From NCBI GenBank assembly GCA_033980235.1, contig CM067062.1, positions 17,700,301 through 17,764,300 on the forward strand: DNA of 64,000 nucleotides, given 5' to 3'. The notes beneath the pieces are model-generated. The model made no database searches. It worked only from the letters and a program-made list of their open reading frames with translations, and had not been told where the DNA came from. A program made the translations under genes and the position numbers. Positions 1 through 11,257 of this stretch are shown here, piece after piece (position 1 is the first letter of the stretch; the number at the start of each line of letters is the position of its first letter). This DNA comes from Diadema setosum (Eukaryota > Echinodermata > Echinoidea > Diadematoida > Diadematidae).

Positions 1-179
1 CTTTACACCACACCCTACCCAGTGTAAGTCCTCCCCTCCAATCAACCCCATCCTATTGATGCATACTGTTAAAAAAAAATCCAAGACGGCAGTATCAGCA
101 GGACATGAACACCCTGCATTATTTACATCGTGTCGCAGGAGCGAAAATTGTTTGAGGCAGGTAACAAACAAGTGAGCGC

Positions 180-300
180 CCCAGCGCGCCACTGCTAATC
201 TGATCAAGCGGTAATCTAACTTAGCCCGGATCGCAGATTGACGCCAAATTGAATTCGCACACTCTGGGGGGAAATAATTAACCTACCAATTTGGATTGGC
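180..300. promoter_or_regulatory. candidate conserved non-coding block
   Basis: Balanced, high-complexity, CpG-bearing sequence with TAATC at 196 and 212 and TAATTA at 275-280. It is bounded by plain AT-rich DNA (1-179, which holds only an A9 run) and by a pyrimidine-rich stretch. No frame in it looks coding. The enhancer-like role is inferred from composition and homeodomain-type words only. Confidence 0.3.
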
Positions 301-720
301 ATCCTCCAGTGCCCACTCTTAGACTGTCTTCCTCCCAAGCTCCCCTGCCCACTCTTTTTCCTCCTCCATCTCACGCTCCTCTCCACCAAGCCTTGACACA
401 TCTTTGCCATCGAGGATGCCTCGATAGAAACCTTGAAACAATGTCCTATGGCTACATCATCTCCTCCTCGTTTTGTCCACTGAAGAGCTCGCAAGGAAAT
501 CCTCAAAGCAGCTGCCTCACAGTGACCTTTCACCTCCCGCAAGAATTCCCCACATCACAGTGAAACGAAACCCCTGAAATTTAACTTTTCGTCAATAATG
601 ACTATCAGGTGAAAAACAACATCAATAAAAACACAACAAACAGCAACTCATGGTTATTTCGATTTCATGACTCACTGAGTGCATGTACATAGTATGGGCA
701 TTCTTTGATGCATGTGAATG
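301..720. other. unassigned, pyrimidine-rich then AT-rich
   Basis: A C/T-rich half (about 305-400) is followed by ordinary AT-rich sequence. I see no gene, repeat family or regulatory cluster here. The overlapping open frames on both strands are low-complexity Ser/Pro/Leu-rich translations. Confidence 0.5.
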
Positions 721-1345
721 ATGTCGAGCTGGCCCCTATATAATGCCCATCTGCGTCGTGACAGACTGGCATTTATGTGATCAGGGTGGCAGTCTCATGA
801 TTGGGAATTCAATTGACACTTGTACCAGCGATGTCTGCCCATTTTCTCACCAGCAATCAGATCTCAATCACAGCCATGCTGATGGGGCAGAGGAGCTCCG
901 TGGACAGAGACCGATGCATCTTCTTCGTCATTACGCTTGTGGGAACATGACGCCTAACCAGTGTGATCCACCCAGGACCAAAGGGGGGTGGGGAATTGGT
1001 GAGGCTGGGATTACAACACTATCTGCGGCCAAATCCACAATTTCTACAACACTCTACTCTCCTCCATGGTTCCCCTCCTTCCTCCCCCCACCCCCGACTT
1101 TGGGGCTTCCCACCCAAATTGAAGACAATTGCCATATAATGAAGTCTTGGCTACGTTTTCAGGACTAATCAGCTCCGTAAATTGGTCTGCGATGTGGCAG
1201 AACGGAGAGAGAGAGCGCACCTCCTCGCTGGAATTGGAAATCGGGTTTCGAATAAGACCAGTGTCACCTCCGCGTAATCACATCGAGACGGATGCCGTAA
1301 TAAGGATGGAAGGAGCTAAAGTGAATTTGACTACCATAGTGATTT
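721..1345. promoter_or_regulatory. candidate conserved non-coding block
   Basis: Mixed-complexity block with TAATC at 1166 and TAATCA at 1275, several CpGs and no simple repeats except a short C/T segment around 1060-1100. The 141-codon plus-strand frame across it (743-1168) matches no family I know and is interrupted by proline/serine low complexity. A regulatory role is more likely than coding, but this is inference. Confidence 0.3.
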
Positions 1346-1379
1346 CTCTCTATATTAGGTGATACCGGTGGAGATAGCA

Positions 1380-1440
1380 TGAGGGAACGGGAGACGGAAA
1401 AAGGGAGGGAAAAAAAAAAGAGAAAAGAAAAAGAGAAGCA
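1380..1440. repeat. polypurine tract
   Basis: About 60 bases almost entirely A and G, including an A10 run. Such tracts can adopt triplex (H-DNA) structures. There is no other signal. Confidence 0.7.
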
Positions 1441-1479
1441 GACACAAATGAGAAGGCTGTGAAAGCCCGGGGGCAGTTC

Positions 1480-1925
1480 CTGTTTGGAAAATGGGACTTA
1501 GGATTGTTATCTGATTGAAATGAAACACTCCCAAGTTTTCGCAGCGGATTAGCCGTGAACTTTGACCTTCTCATCCATTGACATTTTCACCTGGAAATTA
1601 GGGCGTCCCGATGCCTTCCCCCGTTGCCGTGGAATGCCATCACTCCATTCTCTCTGCACGACTCGGCAGGGCAAACACAACTCGGTGCACAACCCGGAGC
1701 TAGTGCCGTGCCAAAGCATTGCGCCGAGACAAGCCAAAGACGGATAACGCTCAGAGGTGAATATGTCAGCCCACTGCCGGGGGAATGTCAGTCTAATTCT
1801 CTCGCATCGTCGGATGGGCGCAATAACATTTGGAATTCCGGGGAGGGAGGGTGGAAAAACAGGATTTCCTCGCTTGTAATAGGCCGTGAATACCACGGGG
1901 ATGTTCACTTGACTTACTGAATGCT
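1480..1925. promoter_or_regulatory. candidate conserved non-coding block
   Basis: High-complexity CpG-rich sequence with an RFX-like half-site (GTTGCCGTGG near 1623) and CCAATTT/GGAATTCC-type words. Open frames exist on both strands (1549-1908 minus, 1624-1920 plus), as expected of GC-balanced DNA lacking stops by chance. Neither frame shows a domain. Confidence 0.3.
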
Positions 1926-2880
1926 GCGCATGATTTCCTTCCTGTTTATCCTTAGCTCTTGGAGCTCAACTCACTCCTCGATTTGTGTCAAGAGGAGCGT
2001 GTATGAATATCTCACCAGAGTTCATTGGAAACACTGATCCAATCAGAGTTAACTCTACATGGTATTCAAAGCTGGGAGGGGGAATAATATTTACAAGCAC
2101 ATGCCACAAATACAGTAGAGAACATTGAAGCTATTTGGAACCACACAATCTGAGCATATCATTGCCTCATCAACAACACTGTGCCCTAAATCTACTTGGT
2201 AAAGTGTCATGTCATTCTGGAAGAATCAATTTTGTCTCAAAATTTTCCTAATACTTTTTTTTTTTTATTAAGACATGAACATTAAAAAATGACAAGAAAA
2301 ACAACACTCGCATTTCATAAACACTTATCACAAAGCAGAACAACAGCATTAATCTTTGCTTTGCAAAAATTATTTTTTTCCTTCTTTTGATTTTCTTGGT
2401 TCTGCCCAAGGAGGAAGACAATATTTGTTTTACATTTTTTCTTTTTTTCTTTAGACAACTGAAACGTCAGCTGAATCCAAATTCATACGTATTTCTGCTG
2501 TAAAGCATCTAATATAGGCAGTGCACTGCTTTTAGGATCAAGGTCAGGGCTATAAAGAATACCTGTACTTCAAATAATTCCCCTAAAGAAATACACTTTG
2601 CCATCATGTTTATTATCTTTACATCTCAGAAAGGGAATGCACCCCCATTAGAAGCGCACTGTTGGCACGCAAAGGGAGCCATCACACAGGCACAAGGGAA
2701 ATCATCAGCCCAAGCAGAGCAGGCTTTCATTTCACGGCTTAATACTCTCACATCTTTTCAGAGGACTCATTATCTCAAAACACTGGTATTAGACATCTAT
2801 TTTCTGGTTATGTCTAAGGAGAAACGTACTCCACAATAACTGCCTCTAGCAATACTTAAACAAAACAATGTGAATTAACC
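1926..2880. other. unassigned AT-rich intergenic
   Basis: Ordinary AT-rich DNA with T-runs near 2257 and 2430-2450. No gene, RNA or repeat family was recognised. Confidence 0.5.
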
Positions 2881-2920
2881 CAGTATGGAGTCGGTGAAAT
2901 TGAAGAACTTAGCACCCATA

Positions 2921-3000
2921 GAGACAAAGAGACAGAAAAAGAGAACGAGAGAAAGAGAAATAGAAAGTGAAAGAAAGAGGGGGAGGTAGAAGACTGAGGG
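2921..3000. repeat. polypurine (GA/GAAA) tract
   Basis: About 80 bases of nearly pure purine with imperfect GAGA and GAAAG repeats. The minus-strand Ser/Leu-rich frame over it is an artefact of this composition. Confidence 0.7.
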
Positions 3001-3387
3001 AGCAAATGTTATGTTAGGGTCAGTAGACACGCAGAGAAGGAGAGCACTTAAAAACTGAAAGGTCACGCGAGGTCAGCAGAGTGCTGAGAGGTAAATTCGG
3101 CCCACTTGGAGGGAAGTTTGGGCATCGTTTTGGGGCATGTCAATCCACATTTGGCATTTCTGCACTTGATAGGTTTATGTCTCTCTCTCTCCTTCTCCCC
3201 TTGTACCATGGTGGCTATGAATTTGGCTTCAAACAGGCAGACACTTGTATCAAAGCTACTGTCTATGGTGAACTTGCATGATAGTGCTCCTTCAGGCAAT
3301 ATAGTCAGATAGACCAAACTGTAAACAACAAACTGAAATAGATGCTTTCCAAATACCTCAATCATAAGACACAAAATGCGATTTGAG

Positions 3388-3419
<32 letters not shown>

Positions 3420-3425
3420 CGCACA
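3388..3425. repeat. (CA)n microsatellite
   Basis: Direct run of CA dinucleotides with two CG interruptions near the 3' side. Confidence 0.95.
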
Positions 3426-3920
3426 TAACCACTGAGCTGAAAATCATCAGAAAAATCCACGGCAATGATTTGCAGAATGAAGGACTAAGTTGGATTTTAT
3501 TCTTCACAGGGTAAGTTTATTAATGTGGGTCAGGCCATTCCCTCTTGTAATTCCAAACCCGGATTCCAACCACATTGTTGCTGAGTGAGAGAAATTTTTG
3601 ACATGGTTACAGGAAATCCCCTGGATGCCATAGTCATTCACCTTTCTCATGAGCTCAGCCATGTTTTCCTGTTATTCCTTGCAAAACTCTATCCACCCTT
3701 CTGTGCAGGCTACAGAATATTTTCCAATGTCATACCCTTTTCAATGTTCTTGTCGCGACGTGTCTCTTCCTTCTGTATTGCGATGTCCTCTTGCAATTAT
3801 GGATAATTTCACTTTTGCATCCATTCAGGAGATGAAGATAAGACATCTCTCACATTAACTATACAGGGAGCATCACTTACATGACTATCTCAAAGGATTG
3901 TTGTTCATGCATTACCTTTC
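3426..3920. other. unassigned intergenic
   Basis: No repeat family or credible exon seen. Two overlapping plus-strand frames of about 70 codons have no recognisable motif. Confidence 0.45.
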
Positions 3921-3927
3921 TTCCTCG

Positions 3928-4200
3928 TCATAATCATCTCCACCCTCAAAATCATCATCATCACTATCATCATCATTATCATTATCATCATCGCTATTAT
4001 CATTGTCGTCATTATCATCATTATCATCTTGAAAAAAAATGTGATTTTCTTATATGTTCTTCCTCTACAATTCAACACTGCCACCTCTTCTGCCCTTATC
4101 ATCATTGTCATCATCACCATCATCATCATCATCATCATCATCAACACCATTGTCATCATCATCCTCATCACCATCATCATCATCATCATCATCATCTTTC
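3928..4200. repeat. (ATC)n / (ATT,ATC)n trinucleotide repeat
   Basis: Two blocks (about 3928-4030 and 4099-4197) of imperfect ATC/ATT triplets separated by about 70 bp of unique sequence. They create long His-, Ser-, Ile- and Met-rich frames in every phase, which are not genes. Confidence 0.95.
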
Positions 4201-4720
4201 TCAATGCCATCGTCATCCCAGTCAACACAACACATCACTACCCAACATTACCCTCAAGCCCTATCCAAGGCTCATCACCATGTAACTACCACATTCATCA
4301 CTCCCGTCTGCCCCTGTACGAGACTGCACCCACCCACCATCCCATCACTCTCTCCCCGCATCACTCCCATCAGGACCACTGTACTGCTCCTTTCATCCAG
4401 CCCCACCATCATCTTCTTCTCAGCTATCATCTTCCAGCACTCCTTCACTGTCACAGTACATTATCATCATCATGCTTCCCCCCCCCCCCCTCCGCCCTTT
4501 TTGTCTAACTCAGCACTGTATAGTACTCTACACAACTTGATGAAGGCAAGAAATGAATCACTCTCGCCACAAAGACGCTGTTATACGATCATCATCGACT
4601 ATATTCTCTCAGAGACATCAAGACTTCTTGGAAAGATATATCTTTCCCGACGAAAGACAAGACATTTTTCTTTTCTTTGAAGAAAACAAACATTCTTGCA
4701 AGATCTTTGGATAGGATAAA
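4201..4720. other. pyrimidine-rich unassigned stretch
   Basis: C/T-rich DNA with a C13 run at 4478-4490. The 208-codon frame across it is almost wholly Ser/Pro/His low complexity. No gene supported. Confidence 0.5.
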
Positions 4721-4899
4721 CATATATGCAAGATTTTGTCAATTTCCACTGATCTAAGTCGGGCTATAAATAACTCACATATGGATATTCACCTCAGAAG
4801 ATAGTGCAAAACATCACTAGTCTAATCACAACTCCTTTATACCCCTTCCGATCCCCACCTTGCCATTTCCCCGACAGCATTCATGCCGAAGATAATAAT

Positions 4900-5660
4900 C
4901 GATGCCAAATGAGAGAACGGGGAGAGAGAAGAAAAGAAGAAGACTGCCACATAGTTTATTCTTATTCCCGACAACCAAATGATACTCAGCGCTCTCTGGC
5001 TAGATTGAAATATGGCAGAAATTATCACCTCCGGCTGATTGTTTTGTGAAATCCCGTTTCTGTGAGAGAGTAGAGTTTCTTTCTCCCCCCCCCCCCCCCC
5101 CCCCCCATCGATCCATCCCCCTCCTTTTTGTTCATCACACAAGGCTTCGGCAAATGAGTGATAAATACAGCGATGAGCGGGATTTGGGGGAATATCAAAT
5201 GGAAGCCAGTGTCAATTCCGCGCATAATGAAGATGACAAATTCTGGTGCCAAGGTTTATAACCAGAATCATCCTTCCTCGCGCACACGGCAATGGAGAAA
5301 TATGGACCGAAATAGCGAGACGGGGATAGAGGGAGAGGAAATGATTCCATACAAATATCAAATCAGCCACACATACACAGACGAAAATTGAGCACCACAA
5401 CTAAAGCCGGTGGAGAGAAAAAAAAAAATTGTCTGCCCATAATTAAATCAATATATCAAATCAGTGTATGGATGCATCCCCTATAGGGGGGCACAGCCAA
5501 CAGAATTTGGGTCAGAGCTATGTTGATCCTCATCTGCCGCAAATCAATTAGATTTTCTCCCAGTTTGCCGAGCGCCTTTGTGGGGTGGATCATCCCCGGA
5601 ATTATTTTCCGAAAACGGGTGAATTCTTTTTTAGTCAGGCGGGAATAACTGACGCTCACA
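4900..5660. promoter_or_regulatory. candidate conserved non-coding block (split by C22)
   Basis: Two high-complexity segments (4950-5060 and 5150-5660) on either side of a C22 run. They contain AATTATCACC, GTGATAAATAC, a TAATTAAAT word near 5440, CAATTAG and CGGAATTATTTTCCG. The segment near 5580-5650 is CpG-bearing and non-repetitive. No frame is convincing as coding, so enhancer-like function is inferred. Confidence 0.35.
5085..5106. repeat. poly-C tract (C22)
   Basis: Uninterrupted run of 22 C. The poly-Pro/poly-Gly reading frames over it are artefacts. Confidence 0.97.
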
Positions 5661-5668
5661 CATCTTTC

Positions 5669-5689
5669 GGGGGGGGGGGGGGGGGGGGG
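5669..5689. repeat. poly-G tract (G21)
   Basis: Uninterrupted run of 21 G, then AGGGGGG. G-quadruplex potential on the plus strand. Confidence 0.97.
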
Positions 5690-5699
5690 AGGGGGGACA

Positions 5700-6650
5700 T
5701 ACTGAGAGTGATGAACACAATGGGGTGGGGCACATATAGGAATAGTGTGAATGTAGCAGGAGAAAAAAAAAAAAGTTGTGGTTAATCACATTTGTTAGGA
5801 CCAGAAGTCATAAGTCAGCAATCCTGGATTACATCCGTGAGGAGGTCTTGCCAAAAGACAAATGAATCTGGCCTTGGGAATATTTACTAATGTTCTGAAT
5901 TAGCCACCTCATAGTCTCACAACCAGACAAAACAAAGCTCTCTTCTACACAAATTTGTACATGTTTCACTTACAGAGGGAGGAAAGATTTGACGCATAGG
6001 TCTGAATTACAACTGACAGTTAATGAGTGTACTCCACCATAAAATAATCTAACTGATGCTTACTACTGGTGCTCTCAAATACATTCACATTGCTACATGT
6101 ACGTTCATAATCTTGTCAATGCTAAAGTGATTTTGGCATTACAATTAAAACATTTCTGTATTTTTGTTGCTGGGCTGTGGAAACTGTTGGAGCAAAAAAC
6201 TGACAACCAACAAATCCTGGCGAATATGCAATTATCAGGAAAAAAAAAAACACACAAAACTTCTGCTAATTTTGCAATCAAAAATGTAGTGTATTCCATT
6301 CATTCAAAATCCACATCAAAATGATTCCAGCTGCTAACCAATAGGTCTATGTCTTGGTGTGATGCTGTTGTGTTAGTATCACACAAGCCTTTCTTAATCA
6401 CCAATCTGATGCATGGGATATTGTGTCTGAACATGTATGGTGAATCTGAAGGTATAGAGTATATTCCTCTGGTGATATCTAACGAACAAAAACTTTCCCA
6501 ATTAATTGGTGGTGGTGGTGGTGGTGGTGGGGGTCTACACTCTTGGTGTGAACAATCACATGAAGTATAATTGGCTTATGAAGCAGTGGTCATTTGTCAT
6601 TAACATCTAAGTTTCTATCACCCATTACGTCCTGCTTGGTTTTGGCACAT
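5700..6650. other. unassigned AT-rich intergenic
   Basis: AT-rich DNA with A-runs at 5763 and 6240 and a short (GGT)n at 6508-6533. No gene or transposon family recognised. Confidence 0.5.
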
Positions 6651-7410
6651 GAAGTAAATTGTCAAGTGCCATGCTTGGGGTATCGTATGAATCACTGAAA
6701 GCGACATCAATCATAACCCTTTATATTCCAGGGACTTTGGCCAGTGTCTACGATGCTATGGGGTTTTCTGTGCCAATCAGCACTCACAACATACAAAGGG
6801 TTAACAAACCACCCTGGAGAGCTCACCAACACTGCCTACCCTACGATCGCGGCATTGTTCTGAGAGCTGCTCGGGAGTTATCATTCTAACCGCATCCACA
6901 GTCTTTGCCCTCATACACAATGGGACTGTATATAATCACCAGTATCGCACTATAACACAGCCCACATCTGTGCATTATTAAGTATCCGCAGCACAGCAGA
7001 AATTATGGTCGTTCGTCAATGATTGATCACTCAGGGCTACATAGGTTGCCACACCTTTTGATGACATGCTGCAGTGATATACATTCAGCACCCGTGCTTG
7101 TAATCCCCTTGTAATACAGAATAAGATTACACTACTCTCAGTAACAATGCCAGCAAAGCTGTTTTGAGCATGGGAAAGACTTCAGAAATGGATATCACTT
7201 GATCACTTCAATGAATTGTCATACATTCGTGATTATTCACTAAATACAAGATATGACTTTAAACAAGGCCAATATCTTCAAATTTCTGAACAAAGCATTG
7301 GGCTTGACATGGGATATAGACCATCCATTGATAGAGGTTAAGATCAAGGAGCTTCGAAGTTCCTTGTTAAGATTCAGCTGTGTGCATATTGAATTTAAGA
7401 GTTGCAAAGG
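6651..7410. other. unassigned; weak high-complexity segment
   Basis: 6650-6900 has somewhat balanced composition (GATCGCGGC, GAGCTGCTCGGG) and might be a minor regulatory block. The rest is AT-rich. No gene seen. Confidence 0.3.
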
Positions 7411-7412
7411 CA

Positions 7413-7436
7413 GGGGGGGGGGGGGAGGAGGGGGGT
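7413..7436. repeat. poly-G tract (G13 plus G-rich tail)
   Basis: G13 followed by AGGAGGGGGG; G-quadruplex-capable. Confidence 0.95.
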
Positions 7437-7439
7437 AAG

Positions 7440-7760
7440 CAGAGCTCTTCAGATGGGTTTGGTTTGAAGCCAAGCTTGCCATCACCCTGCAGATATCCTA
7501 ATGAATTGTGATTAGATATCATTTCAGGGGGCTCAGACTCCTGGGTGATGGCACTGACAGTTGGTGACCTCATGTGGGGAGATAATGGTGGAGGAGGGAT
7601 GGCAGCCCTGCGGTGGTCGCCGTGACAACCTCCGAGGATGCCATCGTATCATCTCTCATCAGCTTGGATCCCAGACAAAAACTTCCAATTAAAGGTTGTG
7701 ACGGGTAAAGTGGAGACTGTGGCGTGAGCTCTTCCACCGATGTTCATCCGTGTCATGCAG
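7440..7760. promoter_or_regulatory. candidate conserved non-coding block
   Basis: High-complexity block with a CCTAATGAATT / GTGATTAGATA pair near 7497-7520 (two homeodomain-type cores 12 bp apart) and an X-box-like word GTCGCCGTGACAAC at 7616-7629. No simple repeats and no coding signature. Regulatory function inferred. Confidence 0.35.
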
Positions 7761-7769
7761 ACACGCATT

Positions 7770-8520
7770 GTTGACACCAGGGTAGCTGCCTGACAACACC
7801 ATCATACACACAGAGAACATTTGCTGATGCAAATTATAAAGATGACATATTTTGACTCATCACAAACAATTTGAAAGAGAGGGAGACTTGTTTACACCAT
7901 ACCATCTCAACCAAGCTTGATGTGGACACAGCCAATCAGTGATTCAGGGGAAGTAAAGAGAAGCGTTTTTGAGGAGATATCATTTTTGAGGTCTCTACAG
8001 TGTAGTCACATTCATTCTCAGATCACTACCAGTGAGGATAATGCTTTCTCGAACAAGGACTACTGCACCAGCTCTAATCAAATCGTTTATGAGAAGGTCG
8101 GAGAAATAAACCATAATTATACCATAATAACCTACTGCTTTTCTGTTGTCTTTGCTTTGAAAGTCCGTCCAGTTTGACAAGACCTTTAAAATCTCAAACT
8201 ATTGAAATAAGAACAAAGACACATATTTGCTTTGATGTTGTGGCGACCATTATCTCAAAAACTGCCAAAATACTTGCTGCTAGAGCCACAATAAAAAAGA
8301 GTGTTATATAAAAAGTTACAAAAAGTTACAAAATACGATGTAATACTGTCATGTGATAAATTGCACTACCATCATCAAAATGAAGTGAGAAGATTTTCCC
8401 AGATAATGCACCAATTAGTGTACAGCAGAAGAGATGTACAGCATAAAAAAGAATGGCACATAACTATAAATATTCCCCATTTCGCTGCTGTTTGACTGTC
8501 TTTTTCCAGGCCAACTGGAT
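7770..8520. other. unassigned AT-rich intergenic
   Basis: AT-rich DNA with a short direct repeat (AAAAGTTACA twice near 8309-8330). Nothing else recognised. Confidence 0.5.
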
Positions 8521-9540
8521 AGCTAATGGCTCGTTTTATTGTCCATGTAGTGTTTTAATGCTTCTGTTGCCTTGACAACCCCTCCACAAGATGCCCTCCT
8601 TTGAGAAAAAGCCAGATGAGACATTGCGCATAACTCAACTCTTATTCCTGAGTTATACAGAGTGGCTGCCGCGATGACATCTGCGGGAATCGAGAACTCT
8701 TCATCTATCGGATTCGGCAGATTATGGCCCCCTCGCGGGAGGCGAATTGAATAGGGTGCGATAAAAGACACGCGGATCAGATTCTCGAGATAGATGTGTG
8801 ACTGATTGGCCATAACTCATTTACCACGGAGCGCGATTCCTCAAGGAACTAACATCTGACTCTGAAATGTTTGACTTGTGAATAAATGATGGCGAGACGA
8901 GCCGGGGCAGTTTTTCGAGCTGCCGAGCTGCCTTAATTCACGAATTGGGACGCATCCTTAATTCCACGGACGTAAATTATTCAAGTGCCTGTGATTTAAG
9001 CAGCCCATTTAGACTGGCATTAACTGTTGTGAAGCAGCGTCGAGGGGGGATGAGGAATAATCTACGAAAATAACTACCACTATAATGAATTATCCTCATG
9101 CATAATTAAGAATGGAATTGGGGCTTTCACGAGATCGCGGATGGGTTTCAAAGGAGGAGGAAGACAGAGAGAATACAGGGTTGTGGATGCATGATTAATA
9201 CCAACAATGACTGTAAACACAGTCGTTTTCCAGCACACCCCGAGATCTGAAATTGGCAGCCAGGTCACAGCATGGCTTGGAATACAGCCTTTTGCGTCTC
9301 TCCGAGGGCCCATTTCATATGCTAAGGGGGTTAAGCCGACCATGACAGAGGCAAGACGCGGGGCAATAATTTCACCTCAACATGATAGTTTCTAAGGGGC
9401 TGGCACACGAGGGGGCCCTCTCAATCCTGGGATAAGCAATGCTCGTGGCTGCATCACATGATCTGAATTCACTCTTTCGAGCCGTCGCATTCAGCCATAG
9501 CCAATTCAATGTCGCCTCTTCCCCATCTCATGATGCAAAG
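8521..9540. promoter_or_regulatory. large candidate conserved non-coding block
   Basis: About 1 kb of CpG-bearing, repeat-free DNA, one of the clearest contrasts with its flanks. It carries an X-box-like palindrome GTTGCCTTGACAAC (8566-8579), two CTCF-like cores (8726-8738 reading minus, 9405-9419 reading plus), CCTTAATTCC near 8956, and CATAATTAAG at 9101-9110 with TAATTA at 9103-9108. Open frames on both strands (96 and 87 codons) lack any motif. Developmental enhancer and/or insulator activity is inferred; conservation must be tested. Confidence 0.42.
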
Positions 9541-9717
9541 GAAAGACCCTAGCTGTGAAGTTTCTGTACCTGCTTCAAAAAAATCAAAACTTTCTTGCCT
9601 GTAATCATGTTTCTGAATGACATATTTCTCCAGGCATTTAATTGCTAACTCTCTAGGAAGAGTCTGTGCCCTTGAATGCTTCTACAACAGATACATGGTG
9701 CTATACAAATGCTGTGG

Positions 9718-9843
9718 ATCATCATCATCATCATCACCATCACCATCACCATCACCATCACCATCACCATCACCATCACCATCACCATCACCATCACCAT
9801 CACCATCACCATCACCATCATCATCATCATCATCATCATCATT
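9718..9843. repeat. (ATCACC)n / (ATC)n repeat
   Basis: Four ATC triplets, then a long perfect ATCACC hexamer array, then ATC triplets. Every frame is open through it (poly-His, poly-Asp-Gly, poly-Ser-Pro, poly-Met-Val), which makes artefactual ORFs on both strands. Confidence 0.97.
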
Positions 9844-10028
9844 TCCAAGCATGTTCACACCTACTGTTTTCAGACACTGCAATGAATCTCTCCACCCACT
9901 GCGAATGTTCTGCAAACAATCAATCCATTCAACAGCTGTGGGAGAAACTCAAAGAAATTTACTTGATTAGCATGTAACATGTGTCTCAAGACATTTACAT
10001 TCAAGTCCTCTGCCAATTTGAGAGGGCT

Positions 10029-10417
10029 TTAAAGGGATCGTACAGTTTTGGTTGAGACCTAATTCCAGGTTTCTAACATTTTTTGGTGAGATAATGAGAA
10101 ACCTCTTATGAAATATGAAAGAGCATGTAATTCTATTAGGAATTCAACCTTTATTTGATAAAGATTGGTTTTGAAATGGCCGAGATATCCAAAAAGAGCA
10201 ATTCTAATAAAGTGTGGGACCCACACTTTATTACGATCGCTTTGTTTTACTTTGTTTTTGGATGTTTCAGTCATTCCAAACCCGATTTTCATCAAATAAA
10301 ATTTGAATTTCTCTTAAAATGGTATGCTCAGTACTATATCATAAGTGTTTTCTAGGTATCTCGCAAAAAGTTAAAAGCCCAATTCTCATCTCCACCAATA
10401 CTGTACCATCCCTTTAA
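10029..10417. mobile_element. MITE family C, copy 1 (TTAA-ended palindrome)
   Basis: Both ends sit at TTAA. The left end AAGGGATCGTACAGTTTTGG pairs with the reverse complement of the right end AAGGGATGGTACAGTATTGG. The arms match further inward as well (Fox-like TTTATTTGAT, GGATATCTC/GAGATATCC), so nearly the whole element folds on itself. No coding capacity. A diverged second copy lies at 36150-36539. TTAA duplication suggests piggyBac-type mobilisation (inference). Confidence 0.85.
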
Positions 10418-10690
10418 GTCTGATTGACTTGGCTGGCAGTCATATGGCTGGCAGTCACATGGCTGCCCCTGTCATTCACAAGATATGCATCCGATATCTG
10501 GTTCCCTATCATGTTGACTGCATGCTGCCTTGGAGTGGGCATTCAACTCCTTGAAACATCTCAGGGCAAAAGACAACATGGATTCAATTCAACGGCACAA
10601 CATAGCTACCACGGATCTCTGACCTCCACATGTTACATAATCACACATATTATACATATACTGCAGCTAATTTAAACAATCCTGCAGAAC
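10418..10690. other. unassigned spacer between two MITEs
   Basis: Short direct repeat of GGCTGGCAGTCA units near 10431-10460. Otherwise unremarkable. Confidence 0.4.
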
Positions 10691-10696
10691 CCCGAT

Positions 10697-10949
10697 TACT
10701 GTAAAACCAGAAATTTTTGCGTGCATTTCAATTTTACAAATTTCGGGAGAGCCATGCATTTCAGTTTCGCAAATTTTGGGGAGAGCCATGCTTCGCAGAA
10801 TTAAAATTCATGTGAAAGTTCTTGTCTACACTACACGCAATGAATGCCAGTGACAATATGCAAAAAAATTAATGCCACAAAAAAAAAAAGGTCGCCGGCT
10901 CCAATTTCTCAAAAATTTCATGCCGCGAATATTTCTGGTTTTACAGTAC
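10697..10949. mobile_element. MITE family E, copy 1 (TACTGTA ends)
   Basis: Starts TACTGTAAAACCAGAAA and ends with its exact inverse TTTCTGGTTTTACAGTA, a 17-bp perfect terminal inverted repeat; a TA target duplication is possible. The inside has AATTTCG/CGCGAA words and a GTCGCCGGCTCCAATT segment shared with the copies at 42682 and 55532. Non-coding. Confidence 0.88.
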
Positions 10950-11257
10950 AATATTTGACCCTTTTCCATACGGCTGCCAATTTCCTTTTCCCTTCCATCA
11001 TCAGCCAGGTTTCCCCATCCCCCTCCCCCTTACACCATCCCAAAGTTTCCTCTTGCTGAAGACTTGGTCAATGGCAAGCTGCGTTAAATGCTCAGCACCC
11101 TGCCGGGACCAGGGACAGACTTGGAAGCTAGTCTAGCAGCAAGGGGCAAATTGCCAGTATCTGCCAAGGTTGACAGTTGGGTGTTCAACAGCCCCCCACC
11201 CCCCCCCCCCCCTTGTCACATGTTACCCACAGTGACTGGATGGTAAACTAACCCAAG
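10950..11257. other. unassigned, with C-rich tract
   Basis: Pyrimidine-rich 10980-11050 and a C-rich tract at 11192-11212. No gene recognised. Confidence 0.4.

Noticed and set aside
3881..4285. His-, Met-, Ile- and Ser-rich frames on both strands
   Set aside because: Products of the ATC/ATT trinucleotide repeat, open in every phase.
9617..9977. Long poly-His, poly-Ser-Pro, Asp-Gly and Met-Val frames
   Set aside because: All derive from the (ATCACC)n array.
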